A stretch of 52,721 nt of DNA from Bifidobacterium italicum (GTDB lineage Bacteria; Actinomycetota; Actinomycetes; Actinomycetales; Bifidobacteriaceae). The position numbers and the translations under genes were made by a program. The stretch covers positions 1-52,721 of the forward strand of contig NZ_MVOG01000006.1 in assembly GCF_002286915.1 (NCBI RefSeq). The letters run 5' to 3'. Shown piece after piece: positions 26,192-35,218 of the stretch (position 1 is the stretch's first letter; every line of letters begins with the position of its first letter). The notes under the pieces were generated by a model. That model was not told where the DNA came from. It made no database searches and worked only from the letters and a program-made list of their open reading frames with translations.

Positions 26192-26977
26192 ATGATGGAA
26201 TTCAACGGCGTCTGCAAATCATTCGGCGCCAAACCAATACTCGACCACGTCAGCTTCACGGCGCCCGACGGCGTCGTCACCGGCTTCGTCGGACCCAACG
26301 GCGCAGGCAAATCGACGACGATGCGCATCCTGCTCGGTCTGATCGCGCCCGATGAAGGCGCCGCGCTCGTCGACGGCGTCCCGTACGCGAAGCACCGGGC
26401 CCCGATGGCGAGCGTCGGCGCCGTCCTCGACGCCCGCTGCGCGCCGAAGAACCGCACGGCCTACGCGTATCTCAAATCGCTCGCATACACGAACAACATC
26501 CCGAAGTCGCGCGTCGACGAGGTGCTCGATCTGACCGGACTGGCGAGCGCGCGCACGACGAAGGCCGGCCGTTTCTCGCTGGGCATGGGCCAGCGCCTGG
26601 CGATCGCCGCCGCGATGCTCGGCGACCCGAGGAACCTCGTACTCGACGAACCGGTGAACGGCCTCGACGCCGAAGGCGTCAAGTGGGTGCGCGACCTGTG
26701 CCGCAACAGCGCCGCCGCCGGACGCGCCGTGCTGCTCAGCTCGCATCTGATGAGCGAGGTGGCGCTCACGGCGGACACGCTCGTCATCATCGGCCATGGC
26801 AGCATCCTGCGATGCACGCCGGTCGCCGATTTCGTCGCCGAGCATTCACGGCCGCTGATCTCGGTCGTCACGCCGGACGCCGACAAGCTGCTGCGATGTT
26901 CGCGCATTCGCCCGGCGTACGTGTCGCAGAGACGGCGCTCGCGGACGGCTATCCGCGCGACGCGCGCGCGTTCATGA
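26192..26977 (+). CDS. ABC transporter ATP-binding protein, main reading frame (frameshifted at the end)
   Basis: 261 residues in this frame. The ATPase domain is complete: Walker A GPNGAGKSTT, signature FSLGMGQRLAIAAAML, Walker B NLVLDEPVNGLD and the H-loop SSHLM. After VVTPDADKLL (about 26888-26893) the sequence turns into an Arg-rich shadow, while the family-like C-terminus continues in the -1 frame up to the permease gene. One missing G (CTGCTG-GCG expected) would explain it. TACGAT (26178-26183) lies 8 nt before ATG 26192. It belongs to an ABC-2-type exporter with the downstream permease. Confidence 0.85.
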   Translation: MMEFNGVCKSFGAKPILDHVSFTAPDGVVTGFVGPNGAGKSTTMRILLGLIAPDEGAALVDGVPYAKHRAPMASVGAVLDARCAPKNRTAYAYLKSLAYTNNIPKSRVDEVLDLTGLASARTTKAGRFSLGMGQRLAIAAAMLGDPRNLVLDEPVNGLDAEGVKWVRDLCRNSAAAGRAVLLSSHLMSEVALTADTLVIIGHGSILRCTPVADFVAEHSRPLISVVTPDADKLLRCSRIRPAYVSQRRRSRTAIRATRARS

Positions 26978-27225
26978 TCGAGGGCGCCGACCTCGAGGCC
27001 GTCGCCCGGGGCTTCGCCGCCAACCGGATCGTCACTTACCGCTTCGCGCGCGAGCAGGTCTCGCTCGAGCAGGCGTACATGGAGCTCACGCACGCGCACG
27101 CGCAGTACGTCGCGACGCCGATCGGCGCGCGGCAGCCGGCGATGCCGTCCGCGCAGATGACGCCGGCCGCGATGCCGGTGATGACGAACCCGACCCACCC
27201 GACGACGAACGGAGGTGCGCGATGA
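26890..27225 (+). pseudogene. Out-of-frame C-terminal part of the ABC ATPase
   Basis: In the shifted frame the sequence AMFAHSPGVRVAETALADGYPRDARAFMIEGADLEAVARGFAANRIVTYRF...SLEQAYMELT follows the usual C-terminal domain of this ATPase class, ending in the SLEEAFxxLT-like motif and a Pro/Ala-rich tail. Its stop overlaps the permease start (ATGA at 27222), which is the expected operon junction. The intact protein would be about 344 residues. Either a real frameshift mutation or a sequence error. Confidence 0.75.
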
Positions 27226-28109
27226 GCGCGACCGCAACGACCCAGCCGCATGCGCCGCGCGCGGCGCGACTGACCTTCGGCGGCGCGCTGCGCGCCGAAT
27301 GGTGCAAGATTTGGAGCGCGACGTCGACCTATGTGCTCGGCGTGCTCGCGATCGCGTTCCTGCTGATCAACAGCCTGATGATGGGCTGGCTGCTCTCGAT
27401 GCTCGCCAACGAGAACATGCCGGTCGGGCATGAGGACATCTGGTCGACGGCGAGCTCCGGCGCCGGCAACGTGCTCGTCATCGTCGGCATCCTCGGCGTC
27501 ATGGCGCTGACGGGCGAGTTCAGCTCGTCGTCGATCGTCTCGTCGCTCACCGTGGACCCGCGCCGCGCGATGTTCATGCATGCGAAGGCGCTCGTCGTCG
27601 CCGCCGTCACCTTCCTCGCTTCCCTCGTCGGCGTGCTGCTCGCGTGGGGCGTGGCCGCGGCGATGGTCAGCTCCCATCTGACGACCGGCGCGAGCCAGAC
27701 GCCGGCGGCGATGCCGGTCGTCACATTGCTCGGACTGCCGGTGATGATGGCCTTTGCGGCCGTGCTCGCGATGGGGTTCGGCGCGATCTGCCGCTCGACC
27801 GTGGGCGGCGTGCTGTGTGTCGTCGTGCTGTACACGATCGTGCCGTCGGTGTTGCAGATGACGCAGCTGCTCGGACGACGCTACCTGTGGATCACGTCGG
27901 TCAACAACTGCCTGCCGGCGAACGCGTTGTCGATCTTCGTCGGCGGCGGCGCGAGCTCCCTCGCGAACGACGCGGCGTCGATCATGCTCGTCGACGGCGC
28001 GCGGCCGTTCCAGCCGTCGTGGGGCGCGGCCGGTGCGATCTTCGTCGCCTGGAGCGTCGTCCTGTACGCCGTCGGCGTGCTGGTGGTGTGCCGGCGCGAC
28101 GTGAAGTGA
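27222..28109 (+). CDS. ABC transporter permease (ABC-2 type)
   Basis: 295 residues with about six membrane helices: FGGALRAEWCKIWSATSTYVLGVLAIAFLLINSL at the start, then a large loop and five more hydrophobic segments. GVMALTGEFSSSSIVSSLTVDPRR is typical for ABC-2 permeases of drug or peptide exporters. It overlaps the ATPase frame by 4 bp, so the two were one transcription and translation unit. The substrate is unknown. If the ATPase frameshift is real, this exporter may lack a complete partner. Confidence 0.88.
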   Translation: MSATATTQPHAPRAARLTFGGALRAEWCKIWSATSTYVLGVLAIAFLLINSLMMGWLLSMLANENMPVGHEDIWSTASSGAGNVLVIVGILGVMALTGEFSSSSIVSSLTVDPRRAMFMHAKALVVAAVTFLASLVGVLLAWGVAAAMVSSHLTTGASQTPAAMPVVTLLGLPVMMAFAAVLAMGFGAICRSTVGGVLCVVVLYTIVPSVLQMTQLLGRRYLWITSVNNCLPANALSIFVGGGASSLANDAASIMLVDGARPFQPSWGAAGAIFVAWSVVLYAVGVLVVCRRDVK

Positions 28110-28121
28110 CGGCGCGGCGGT

Positions 28122-28161
28122 GATGCGGCGACCGCGGGCGGGGGTCCGGGGTCGCCGCATC
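28122..28161 (+). terminator. Hairpin after the ABC permease gene
   Basis: GATGCGGCGACC and GGTCGCCGCATC form a 12-bp stem with a GC-rich 16-nt loop, with no T-tract. Probable end of the exporter transcript. Confidence 0.6.
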
Positions 28162-28216
28162 GCGCATCGTGCCGCTTGCATGCGCCTCGTCACATTTGGT
28201 TCGTATAGTGGGAGGC

Positions 28217-28513
28217 ATGCCTACATTCACACGTGAAGAAATCATGCATTTGGGCGATCTCGCCCGAATCGCGCTCACCGACGAGGAAATCACCCGCATG
28301 CAGAGCGAGCTCAACGTCATCGCCGAATCGATCAATTCGGTCCAGGAGGTCGCGACGGACGACGTGCCGCCGACCGCCAACCCGGTGCCGCTCGAGGCCT
28401 ATCTGCGCCCCGATGTGCCGGTCAAGCCGCTCGACCAATCCGAAGTGCTCGCCGCGGCGCCGGCGACCGAGGACGGCATGTTCGTCGCGCCGCAGATCCT
28501 GGGGGAGGAGTGA
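28217..28513 (+). CDS. gatC: Glutamyl-tRNA(Gln)/aspartyl-tRNA(Asn) amidotransferase subunit C
   Basis: A 98-residue GatC, the small stabilising subunit of GatCAB. It has [21 protein letters not shown] and ends in the loop [25 protein letters not shown] and [11 protein letters not shown] 28217 follows GGGAGG; TATAGT (28204-28209) stands only 7 nt before the start, so the ribosome box may not even be transcribed. gatA starts 1 base after the stop. Confidence 0.96.
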   Translation: MPTFTREEIMHLGDLARIALTDEEITRMQSELNVIAESINSVQEVATDDVPPTANPVPLEAYLRPDVPVKPLDQSEVLAAAPATEDGMFVAPQILGEE

Positions 28514-28514
28514 G

Positions 28515-30056
28515 ATGACCGACCAGAACGAACTCGTCAAGCTGTCCGCAACCGAGATGGCGGCCAAGCTGCGCGCCAAGGAGATCTCGAGCCGCGACCT
28601 CGTGGCCGCCGAGCTCGACGTCATCGACGCCGCCGAGCCGAGCATCAAGGCCTTCCTCAAGGTCGCCGGCGAGGCCGCGCTCGAGCAGGCCGACGCCTTC
28701 GACGACCTGTCCGACGACGAGAAGGCGGAGCTGCCCGAGCTCGCCGGCGTCCCGATCGCGATCAAGGACATGATCGTGACGAAGGGCATCGAGACGACCG
28801 CCGCCTCCCGCATCCTCGAAGGCTGGGTCCCGCCGTACGATGCGACCGTCATCGAGAAGCTCAAGGCCGCGCATATGCCGATCCTCGGCAAGACGAATCT
28901 CGACGAGTTCGCGCAGGGCTCGTCGACCGAGCATTCGGCCTTCCAGCGCACGTCGAACCCGTGGGACGTCGAGCGTGTGCCCGGCGGCTCCGGCGGCGGC
29001 TCCGCGGCGGCCGTCGGCGCCTTCGAGGCGCCGCTCGCGCTCGGCACCGACACCGGCGGATCGATCCGCCAGCCCGGCGCGCTCACCGGCACCGTCGGCG
29101 TCAAGCCGACCTACGGCGGCGTCTCCCGCTTCGGCGCGATCGCGATGGCGTCGTCGCTCGACCAGATCGGTCCGGTCTCGCGCACCGTCCTCGACTCGGC
29201 GCTGCTGCAGGAGATCATCGGCGGCCATGACCGCCGCGATTCGACGTCGATCCCCGAAGGCCCGCGTCCGATGGTCGCCGCCGCCCGCGACGGCCTGAAC
29301 AACCGCGACCTCAAGGGCATGAAGGTCGGCCTCGTCAAGGAGCTCAACGGCGACGGCTTCCAGCCGGGCGTCGAGGCGCGCTTCCATGAGGCCGTCAAGA
29401 AGCTCGAGGCGATGGGCGCCGAAGTCGTCGAGGTCTCGTGCCCGCACTTCAAGTACGCGCTCGGCGCCTACTACATCATCATGCCGTCCGAGGTCAGCTC
29501 GAATCTCGCCCGCTACGACGGCATGCGCTACGGTCTGCGCGTCATGCCGCCCGAGGACGTGCCGCAGACGGCCGCGAACATGATGGCCTACACCCGTGAG
29601 GCCGGCTTCGGCGACGAGGTCAAGCGCCGCATCATCCTCGGCACCTACGCGCTGTCCGCCGGCTACTACGACGCCTGGTACGGCTCGGCGCAGAAGGTGC
29701 GCACGCTCATCATCGACGACTTCCGCAAGGCCTTCGAGCAGGCCGACGTCCTCGTCTCCCCGACGAGCCCGTCGACGGCGTTCAAGTTCGGCGAGAAGAT
29801 GGACGATCCGCTCGCGATGTACATGAACGACATCGCGACGATCCCGGCGAACCTCGCCGGCGTGCCTGCGATGAGCATCCCGGCCGGTCTGTCCGACGAC
29901 GGCCTGCCGGTCGGATTCCAGTTCATCGCGCCGCAGCAGCGCGACGAGGTCATGTACAAGCCGGCCGCCGCGCTCGAGGCCGCGCTCGAGGAGGACTGGA
30001 ACGGCCCGATCTGGCGGTCGCTCAGGACGCCGTGGCTCGATGGACTCAACAAGTAA
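28515..30056 (+). CDS. gatA: Aspartyl/glutamyl-tRNA amidotransferase subunit A
   Basis: 513 residues of an amidase-signature enzyme that frees ammonia from glutamine for GatB. The Ser-cisSer-Lys triad is visible as the Lys in PIAIKDMI, the Ser in [13 protein letters not shown], and the Ser in [16 protein letters not shown] 28515 is preceded by GGGGGAGGAG at the end of gatC. GatCAB makes Gln-tRNA(Gln), and possibly Asn-tRNA(Asn), where the direct synthetase is missing. Confidence 0.97.
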   Translation: MTDQNELVKLSATEMAAKLRAKEISSRDLVAAELDVIDAAEPSIKAFLKVAGEAALEQADAFDDLSDDEKAELPELAGVPIAIKDMIVTKGIETTAASRILEGWVPPYDATVIEKLKAAHMPILGKTNLDEFAQGSSTEHSAFQRTSNPWDVERVPGGSGGGSAAAVGAFEAPLALGTDTGGSIRQPGALTGTVGVKPTYGGVSRFGAIAMASSLDQIGPVSRTVLDSALLQEIIGGHDRRDSTSIPEGPRPMVAAARDGLNNRDLKGMKVGLVKELNGDGFQPGVEARFHEAVKKLEAMGAEVVEVSCPHFKYALGAYYIIMPSEVSSNLARYDGMRYGLRVMPPEDVPQTAANMMAYTREAGFGDEVKRRIILGTYALSAGYYDAWYGSAQKVRTLIIDDFRKAFEQADVLVSPTSPSTAFKFGEKMDDPLAMYMNDIATIPANLAGVPAMSIPAGLSDDGLPVGFQFIAPQQRDEVMYKPAAALEAALEEDWNGPIWRSLRTPWLDGLNK

Positions 30057-30077
30057 GGGTGACAGGAAGAGAATATT

Positions 30078-31577
30078 ATGGCTGAAAAATTGATGAAGTA
30101 TTCCGAAGCCGTCAAGAAGTTCGATCCGGTCATCGGTCTGGAGACGCACGTCGAGCTGTCCACGAACACGAAGCTGTTCTGCCCGGCCCCGATCTCCTTC
30201 GGCGCCGAGCCGAACACCGAGCTGACGCCGGTGAGCCTCGGCCTGCCGGGCTCGCTGCCGGTCGTCAACGCGGCCGCCGTCGACTACGCGATCAAGCTCG
30301 GCCTCGCGCTGCACTGCCAGATCAACGAGTGGAGCCAGTTCGCCCGCAAGAACTACTTCTACCCCGACATGCCGCGCGACTACCAGATCTCGCAATACGA
30401 CAAGCCGACGAACGGCGAGGGCTATCTCGACGTCGAGCTCGAGGACGGCACCGTGTTCCGCGTGCCGATCGAACGCGCGCACATCGAGGACGACGCCGGC
30501 AAGAACACGCACGTCGGCGGCGCCGACGGCCGCATCGAGGGCGCCGACCATTCGCTCGTCGACTACAACCGCGCGGGCGTGCCGCTCATCGAGATCGTGA
30601 CGAAGCCGATCGAGGGCGCGGGCGACCGCGCTCCGGAGATCGCAGGCGCCTACATGCGCGCGATCCGCGATATCGTGCGTGCGCTCAACATCTCGCACGC
30701 CCGCATGGAGCAGGGCAACATGCGCGCCGACGTCAACGTCTCGCTGCGCCGCGACCCGTCCGATCCCTTCGGCACGCGCTCCGAGACGAAGAACGTCAAT
30801 TCGTTCCGCGGCATCGAACGCACGATCCAGTACGAGATCCGCCGTCAGGCCGCGATCCTCGAGGACGGCGGCGAGATCCTGCAGGAGACGCGCCACTGGG
30901 ACGAGGCCTCGCAGTCGACGGCCGGCGGCCGCGTCAAGTCCGACGCCGACGACTACCGCTACTTCCCGGACCCGGACCTCGTCATGCTCCACATCACGCC
31001 GGAGCACGTCGAGGAGATCCGCAAGGTCATGCCGGAGATGCCGCGCGAGCGCCGCAACCGCCTCAAGGGCGAATGGAAGTTCTCCGACACCGAGATGCGC
31101 GACGTCATCAACGCCGACGCGCTCGACCTGATCGAGGAGACCGTCAAGCTCGGCGCGACGCCGTCGGGCGCGAAGAAGTGGTGGCTCGGCGAGCTCTCAC
31201 GCGAGGCGAACGCCAAGGGCGTCAGCCTCGAGGAGCTGCCGATCGACGCGCAGGCGGTCGCCGACGTCGAGCGGCTCATCGCCGACGGCAAGCTCAACGA
31301 CAAGCTCGCCAAGCAGACGGTGAGCCTCGTGCTCGCCGGCGAAGGCTCGCCGGCCGAGATCGTCGAGAAGCACGGCTTCAAGGTCGTCTCCGACGACGGT
31401 GCGCTGCAGGCAGCCGTCCAGGAGGCGCTCGACGCCAACCCGGACGTCGTCGAAAAGCTCAAGGGCGGCAACATGAAGCCGATGGGCGCAATCATCGGCG
31501 CCGTCATGCGCGCGACGAAGGGCCAGGCGGACGCGAAGGCCGTCACGAAGATCGTCCTCGAGAAGATCAAGGGCTGA
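30078..31577 (+). CDS. gatB: Aspartyl/glutamyl-tRNA amidotransferase subunit B
   Basis: 499 residues. The N-terminal catalytic cradle has [37 protein letters not shown] and [16 protein letters not shown]. The C-terminal YqeY-like tRNA-binding part ends in [20 protein letters not shown]. It phosphorylates and amidates the glutamate on tRNA(Gln). AGGAAGAG stands before ATG 30078. It is the last gene of gatCAB. Confidence 0.97.
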   Translation: MAEKLMKYSEAVKKFDPVIGLETHVELSTNTKLFCPAPISFGAEPNTELTPVSLGLPGSLPVVNAAAVDYAIKLGLALHCQINEWSQFARKNYFYPDMPRDYQISQYDKPTNGEGYLDVELEDGTVFRVPIERAHIEDDAGKNTHVGGADGRIEGADHSLVDYNRAGVPLIEIVTKPIEGAGDRAPEIAGAYMRAIRDIVRALNISHARMEQGNMRADVNVSLRRDPSDPFGTRSETKNVNSFRGIERTIQYEIRRQAAILEDGGEILQETRHWDEASQSTAGGRVKSDADDYRYFPDPDLVMLHITPEHVEEIRKVMPEMPRERRNRLKGEWKFSDTEMRDVINADALDLIEETVKLGATPSGAKKWWLGELSREANAKGVSLEELPIDAQAVADVERLIADGKLNDKLAKQTVSLVLAGEGSPAEIVEKHGFKVVSDDGALQAAVQEALDANPDVVEKLKGGNMKPMGAIIGAVMRATKGQADAKAVTKIVLEKIKG

Positions 31578-31603
31578 GCACTTCGGCAATCGCCCACGCA
31601 GGC

Positions 31604-31638
31604 CGGGGCGGCGGACATCGATCGTGTCCGCCGCCCCG
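31604..31638 (+). terminator. Terminator of gatCAB
   Basis: A perfect 14-bp stem (CGGGGCGGCGGACA with its complement) around a 7-nt loop (one more T-G wobble possible inside), 27 bp after gatB. Confidence 0.8.
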
Positions 31639-31743
31639 ATGCGTATGTGGACGCGCCGACGCCGAGGACATGGGCGTACACTACAATGGCAAGACTGGAG
31701 AGCATGGGAGAACGCTCCAGTCGCCAAACAAAAAAGGAACAAC

Positions 31744-32808
31744 ATGACGCACAGTGATGAACGTCGCGAGGAGGAACGGGAACGGTCGCGCGTGCTGCCC
31801 ACGCGTATCACGATTCCCGACATTCTGGGGGAGATGGTGTATCTGCGGCCGGCCACATCGCAGGACCTGCCGCTCATGGACAAGCTTGACGCCTACGTGA
31901 ACGCGTCAGGCATCACCGGCAAGGACCGCGTGGCGGAGCGTGCGGCCGTGCACGCCTGGGTGCGCCGTTCGGAGGCGTGGACGCAGGGAGCCGACGTCGG
32001 CGGCGGCGTCGACGACCCCGAACACCGCCGCACGATCGCATGGGCGCTGATGACGACGCCCGACGACAACGACGAGGCCGTCAACGCGGACAACGCGACC
32101 GAGTTCCTCGGCATGATCTTCCTGATCGACATCGACGGCTGGGCGCGGTCGGCGCGCATCCAGGTCGTGCTCGGCAAGGACTTCCGCGGCCGCGGCTATT
32201 CGCGCGACGCGATGCCGCGCGTCATGACCTACGGCTTCGCCGAGCAGCCGGAGGGGCTCGGGCTGCACCGCATCTGGGTGGCCGTGCCCGAGAAGAACAC
32301 ACGCACGTTCTCCGTCTACCAGTCGCTCGGCTTCGTGCCGTCGGGCACGTCGCGCGACGCGCTGTGGGACAACCGCCTCGGCAAGTACCAGGACCTCAAC
32401 GTGCTCGACACGCTCGTCGACGAGTTCGACCCGGTGCGCGCGATGGACGCCTTCGGCATGCACGTCATCACGTCGAACCCGGGCATGGAGAAGGCGCTGT
32501 CGCTCCACCAGCATTCGATGGCGATCAAGAAGCAGGAGCTGCGCGAGGCCGGCCTGCTCAAGGACCTCGACGACGAACGCCAGCGTCTCGCCGACGCCGC
32601 CCGTCAGGCGGCGCATGACGCCGAGCAGGCGCCGACGCTCGGCGAGACGCTGCACCGCGACGCCGAACGCATCGCCGGCGACGACGTCGACGCCGAGAAC
32701 GCATGGCCGTACAACAACGCGGAACGCAACACGTCGAAGAAGGCGTGGTGGCGCACGCTGGGGCGCGACCGCAACCGCCACGGCGCGGCCCCGCACGACG
32801 GCGAGTGA
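31744..32808 (+). CDS. GNAT-family N-acetyltransferase with long C-terminal extension
   Basis: 354 residues. The RimJ/RimL-like acetyltransferase domain covers about residues 28-215, with VYLRPATSQDLPLMDKL at the start, the acetyl-CoA loop VVLGKDFRGRGYSRDAM, and NTRTFSVYQSLGFVPSG. The last 130 residues are charged and partly helical, with no recognised domain. TACAAT at about 31683 may be the -10 box; AAAAAAGGAAC precedes ATG 31744. The acetylated target is unknown. Confidence 0.82.
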   Translation: MTHSDERREEERERSRVLPTRITIPDILGEMVYLRPATSQDLPLMDKLDAYVNASGITGKDRVAERAAVHAWVRRSEAWTQGADVGGGVDDPEHRRTIAWALMTTPDDNDEAVNADNATEFLGMIFLIDIDGWARSARIQVVLGKDFRGRGYSRDAMPRVMTYGFAEQPEGLGLHRIWVAVPEKNTRTFSVYQSLGFVPSGTSRDALWDNRLGKYQDLNVLDTLVDEFDPVRAMDAFGMHVITSNPGMEKALSLHQHSMAIKKQELREAGLLKDLDDERQRLADAARQAAHDAEQAPTLGETLHRDAERIAGDDVDAENAWPYNNAERNTSKKAWWRTLGRDRNRHGAAPHDGE

Positions 32809-32852
32809 ACGAAGACCACGGACACGAAGGACAGGAGCACGAGCGAGCAACC

Positions 32853-33164
32853 ATGAGCGCCGAAGACCTCGACAACTATGAGACCGACGCCGAACTGGCG
32901 TTGTACAAGGAATACCGCGACGTCATCAAACTGTTCACCTACGTCGTCGAGACGGAACGCCGCTTCTATCTGGCGAACAAAGTGGACTTCAACGTCCGCT
33001 CGGCCGGGCAGGACGTCTACTTCGACGTGCAGCTCTCCGACGCATGGGTGTGGGACGTCTACCGTTCGAACCGCTTCGTCAAGAACGTGCGCATCGTGAC
33101 CTTCAAGGACGTCAACGTCGAAGAGGTGCAGAAGAGCGACATCGACATCCCCGACGGCATCTGA
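32853..33164 (+). CDS. DUF2469 family protein
   Basis: 103 residues and nearly all family signature: MSAEDLDNYETDAELALYKEYRDV, FTYVVETERRFYLANKVDF and SDAWVWDVYRSNRFVKNVRIVTFKDVNVEE. DUF2469 is a small cytosolic protein kept in almost all actinobacteria and without known activity. It follows the acetyltransferase by 44 bp and may share its transcript. A strong terminator follows. Confidence 0.93.
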   Translation: MSAEDLDNYETDAELALYKEYRDVIKLFTYVVETERRFYLANKVDFNVRSAGQDVYFDVQLSDAWVWDVYRSNRFVKNVRIVTFKDVNVEEVQKSDIDIPDGI

Positions 33165-33184
33165 GCGTCCGAGGTCGTGAACCC

Positions 33185-33220
33185 GTGCCTCCCATGGCCT
33201 TCTATGGCCATGGGAGGCAC
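33185..33220 (+). terminator. Terminator after the DUF2469 gene
   Basis: GTGCCTCCCATGGCC and GGCCATGGGAGGCAC form a perfect 15-bp stem with a 6-nt loop. The -10 box TAGACT of the next gene begins right at its end. Confidence 0.85.
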
Positions 33221-33356
33221 TAGACTGCTGCGAAGCGCGCTATATCCATGCGCATGACAATCCCATGACTTGCGCGGTACCGGCGCGAGGATGCGCGATG
33301 CGAATGTTTTCAGCAGCGATCAATCGGAAGAACCAGTGTTGAAGGAGAACGTGAAC

Positions 33357-34946
33357 GTGTCTGACAAGCAAACCGTAGTGATCATCGGCGGCGGCCCCGC
33401 CGGCCTCACGGCCGCCTGGGAGCTCGTCAAGGACGGCGGCGCGGACAAGTACGACGTCACCCTCCTCGAGGAATCGCAGGAATTCGGCGGCATCGCGCGC
33501 ACCGTCAAGCACGACGGCAACCGCATGGACATCGGCGGCCACCGCTTCTTCTCGAAGGACGAGCGCATCATGCGTTGGTGGGAGGAGACGCTGCCGCTGC
33601 AGGGCGCCCCGTCCTACGACGACAGGAAGCTCGGCCGCGTGCACGAGCTCGAGCCGGGCGGCCCGGACCCGGAGAAGACCGACAAGGTCATGCTCAAGCG
33701 CCACCGCGTCTCGCGGATCTTCTGGAACAAGCATTTCTTCGACTACCCGATTTCGCTGTCGATGAACACGTTGAAGGCGATGGGGCCGAAGCTCACCGTC
33801 GTGGCCGGCTGCTCGTACCTCAAATCGGTGTTCCACAAGCTGCCCGAGGACAACCTCGAGAACTTCTACATCAACCGCTTCGGCCGCAAGCTGTACTCGA
33901 TGTTCTTCGAAGGCTACACCGAGAAGCTCTGGGGGCGCCATCCGTCGGTCATCTCGGCCGACTGGGGCTCGCAGCGCGTCAAGGGACTGAGCATCATGGG
34001 CGTGCTCAAGAACGCGTTCCGCAAGCTGCTGCCGAAGAAGCGCGACGCCGAGGAGGTCGAGACGTCGCTCATCGAGGAGTTCTGGTACCCCAAGCTCGGC
34101 CCGGGCCAGCTGTGGGAGACCGTCGCGCGCAACGCCGAGGACGCCGGCGTCACGATCATCAAGGGCGCGAAGGTCGTCGAACTCGACCAGCATGACGGCA
34201 GGATCGCGTCGCTCGTCTACGAGGACGAGCACGGCGTGCGCACGACGCTGACGGCCGACGAGTTCATCTCGTCGATGCCGATCAAGGACCTCGTCGAGGC
34301 GATCGACGACGGCGACGCGCATGCGCCGAAGGACATCGTGCGCATCGCCGACGGCCTGCCGTACCGCGACTTCGTCACCGTCGGACTGCTCGTCAAGCAC
34401 CTCAAGCTCAGGAACACGACCGACATCCCGACGCTCGGCAACCCGCCGATCGTGCCGGACTGCTGGATCTACGTGCAGGATCCCGGCTACAAGGTCGGCC
34501 GCCTGCAGATCTTCAACAACTGGAGCCCCTACCTCGTCAAGGACGTCGACGACACCGTCTGGATCGGCCTCGAGTACTTCTGCGAGGAGGGCGACGACTT
34601 CTGGAACATGAGCGACGAGGAGGCGACGCGCTTCGCGATCAGCGAGCTGACGCGCATGGGCGTCATCAACGGCTCGCACGAGGTGCTCGACGCCCACCGC
34701 GAACGCGTCAAGAAGGCGTATCCGGCGTACTTCGACACCTATGACGAGATGCCGGCCGTCGTCGACTACCTCGACTCCTTCGGCAACCTGTACTGCGTCG
34801 GCCGCAACGGCCAGCACCGCTACAACAACATGGACCATTCGATGGCGACGGCGATCGAGGCCGTCGGCAACATCAAGTCCGGCAAGCCGACGAAGGAGAA
34901 CATCTGGTCGGTCAACACCGACAAGTCCTATCACGAATCCAAGTGA
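33357..34946 (+). CDS. NAD(P)/FAD-dependent oxidoreductase, UDP-galactopyranose-mutase/protoporphyrinogen-oxidase-like
   Basis: About 529 residues. The FAD-binding Rossmann motif VVIIGGGPAGLTAAWEL is at the N-terminus, followed by FGGIARTVKHDGNRMDIGGHRFFSKDERIM. The C-terminus has NLYCVGRNGQHRYNNMDHSMATAIEAVGNI, as in the amine-oxidase/UGM superfamily. Family members of this size act in cell-envelope sugar or carotenoid chemistry; the reaction here is not known. GTG 33357 fits GGAG at 33344 best; GTG 33351 is also possible. No heme genes are nearby, which speaks against a protoporphyrinogen oxidase. Confidence 0.85.
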   Translation: MSDKQTVVIIGGGPAGLTAAWELVKDGGADKYDVTLLEESQEFGGIARTVKHDGNRMDIGGHRFFSKDERIMRWWEETLPLQGAPSYDDRKLGRVHELEPGGPDPEKTDKVMLKRHRVSRIFWNKHFFDYPISLSMNTLKAMGPKLTVVAGCSYLKSVFHKLPEDNLENFYINRFGRKLYSMFFEGYTEKLWGRHPSVISADWGSQRVKGLSIMGVLKNAFRKLLPKKRDAEEVETSLIEEFWYPKLGPGQLWETVARNAEDAGVTIIKGAKVVELDQHDGRIASLVYEDEHGVRTTLTADEFISSMPIKDLVEAIDDGDAHAPKDIVRIADGLPYRDFVTVGLLVKHLKLRNTTDIPTLGNPPIVPDCWIYVQDPGYKVGRLQIFNNWSPYLVKDVDDTVWIGLEYFCEEGDDFWNMSDEEATRFAISELTRMGVINGSHEVLDAHRERVKKAYPAYFDTYDEMPAVVDYLDSFGNLYCVGRNGQHRYNNMDHSMATAIEAVGNIKSGKPTKENIWSVNTDKSYHESK

Positions 34947-34954
34947 CTGACGGA

Positions 34955-34998
34955 TTCCGGGCGGTCCGCCATGCCTGCGCGCATGGGACCGCCCGGAA
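34955..34998 (+). terminator. Terminator after the FAD oxidoreductase gene
   Basis: TTCCGGGCGGTCC and GGACCGCCCGGAA form a 13-bp stem; a smaller stem CATGC/GCATG sits inside the loop. Confidence 0.75.
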
Positions 34999-35218
34999 CC
35001 GTATGGGCGTGCCGGCGCCCCGCAGGGGACACGGCGCCGCGCGCGTCGTCGTGCGTTCCGGCTAAGGTGTGTCCTGTCCGATATGAATTCGGGCGTTTCC
35101 TTTCGCGAACATATGACGCATGACATATGTGCTTTCCGTATATGTTCATATATTCGCAAACCCTGTGTGAAGCCGTCGCGCCGTATCTGGGCGGATGGCC
35201 GAAGAAAGGCACAACCAA
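34999..35218 (+). promoter_or_regulatory. rho promoter and leader region
   Basis: TAAGGT near 35063 is a possible -10 box, giving a leader of about 150 nt. The leader holds an AT-rich inverted repeat ACATATG/CATATGT (35109-35130) and further ATATG/CATAT elements. In several bacteria rho is autoregulated through its leader; whether this happens here is open. Confidence 0.4.

Noticed and set aside
33357..34946. Protoporphyrinogen oxidase (hemY) as specific name
   Set aside because: Only the general FAD fold supports it; no heme genes lie nearby, and the C-terminal pattern is closer to UDP-galactopyranose-mutase-like enzymes.
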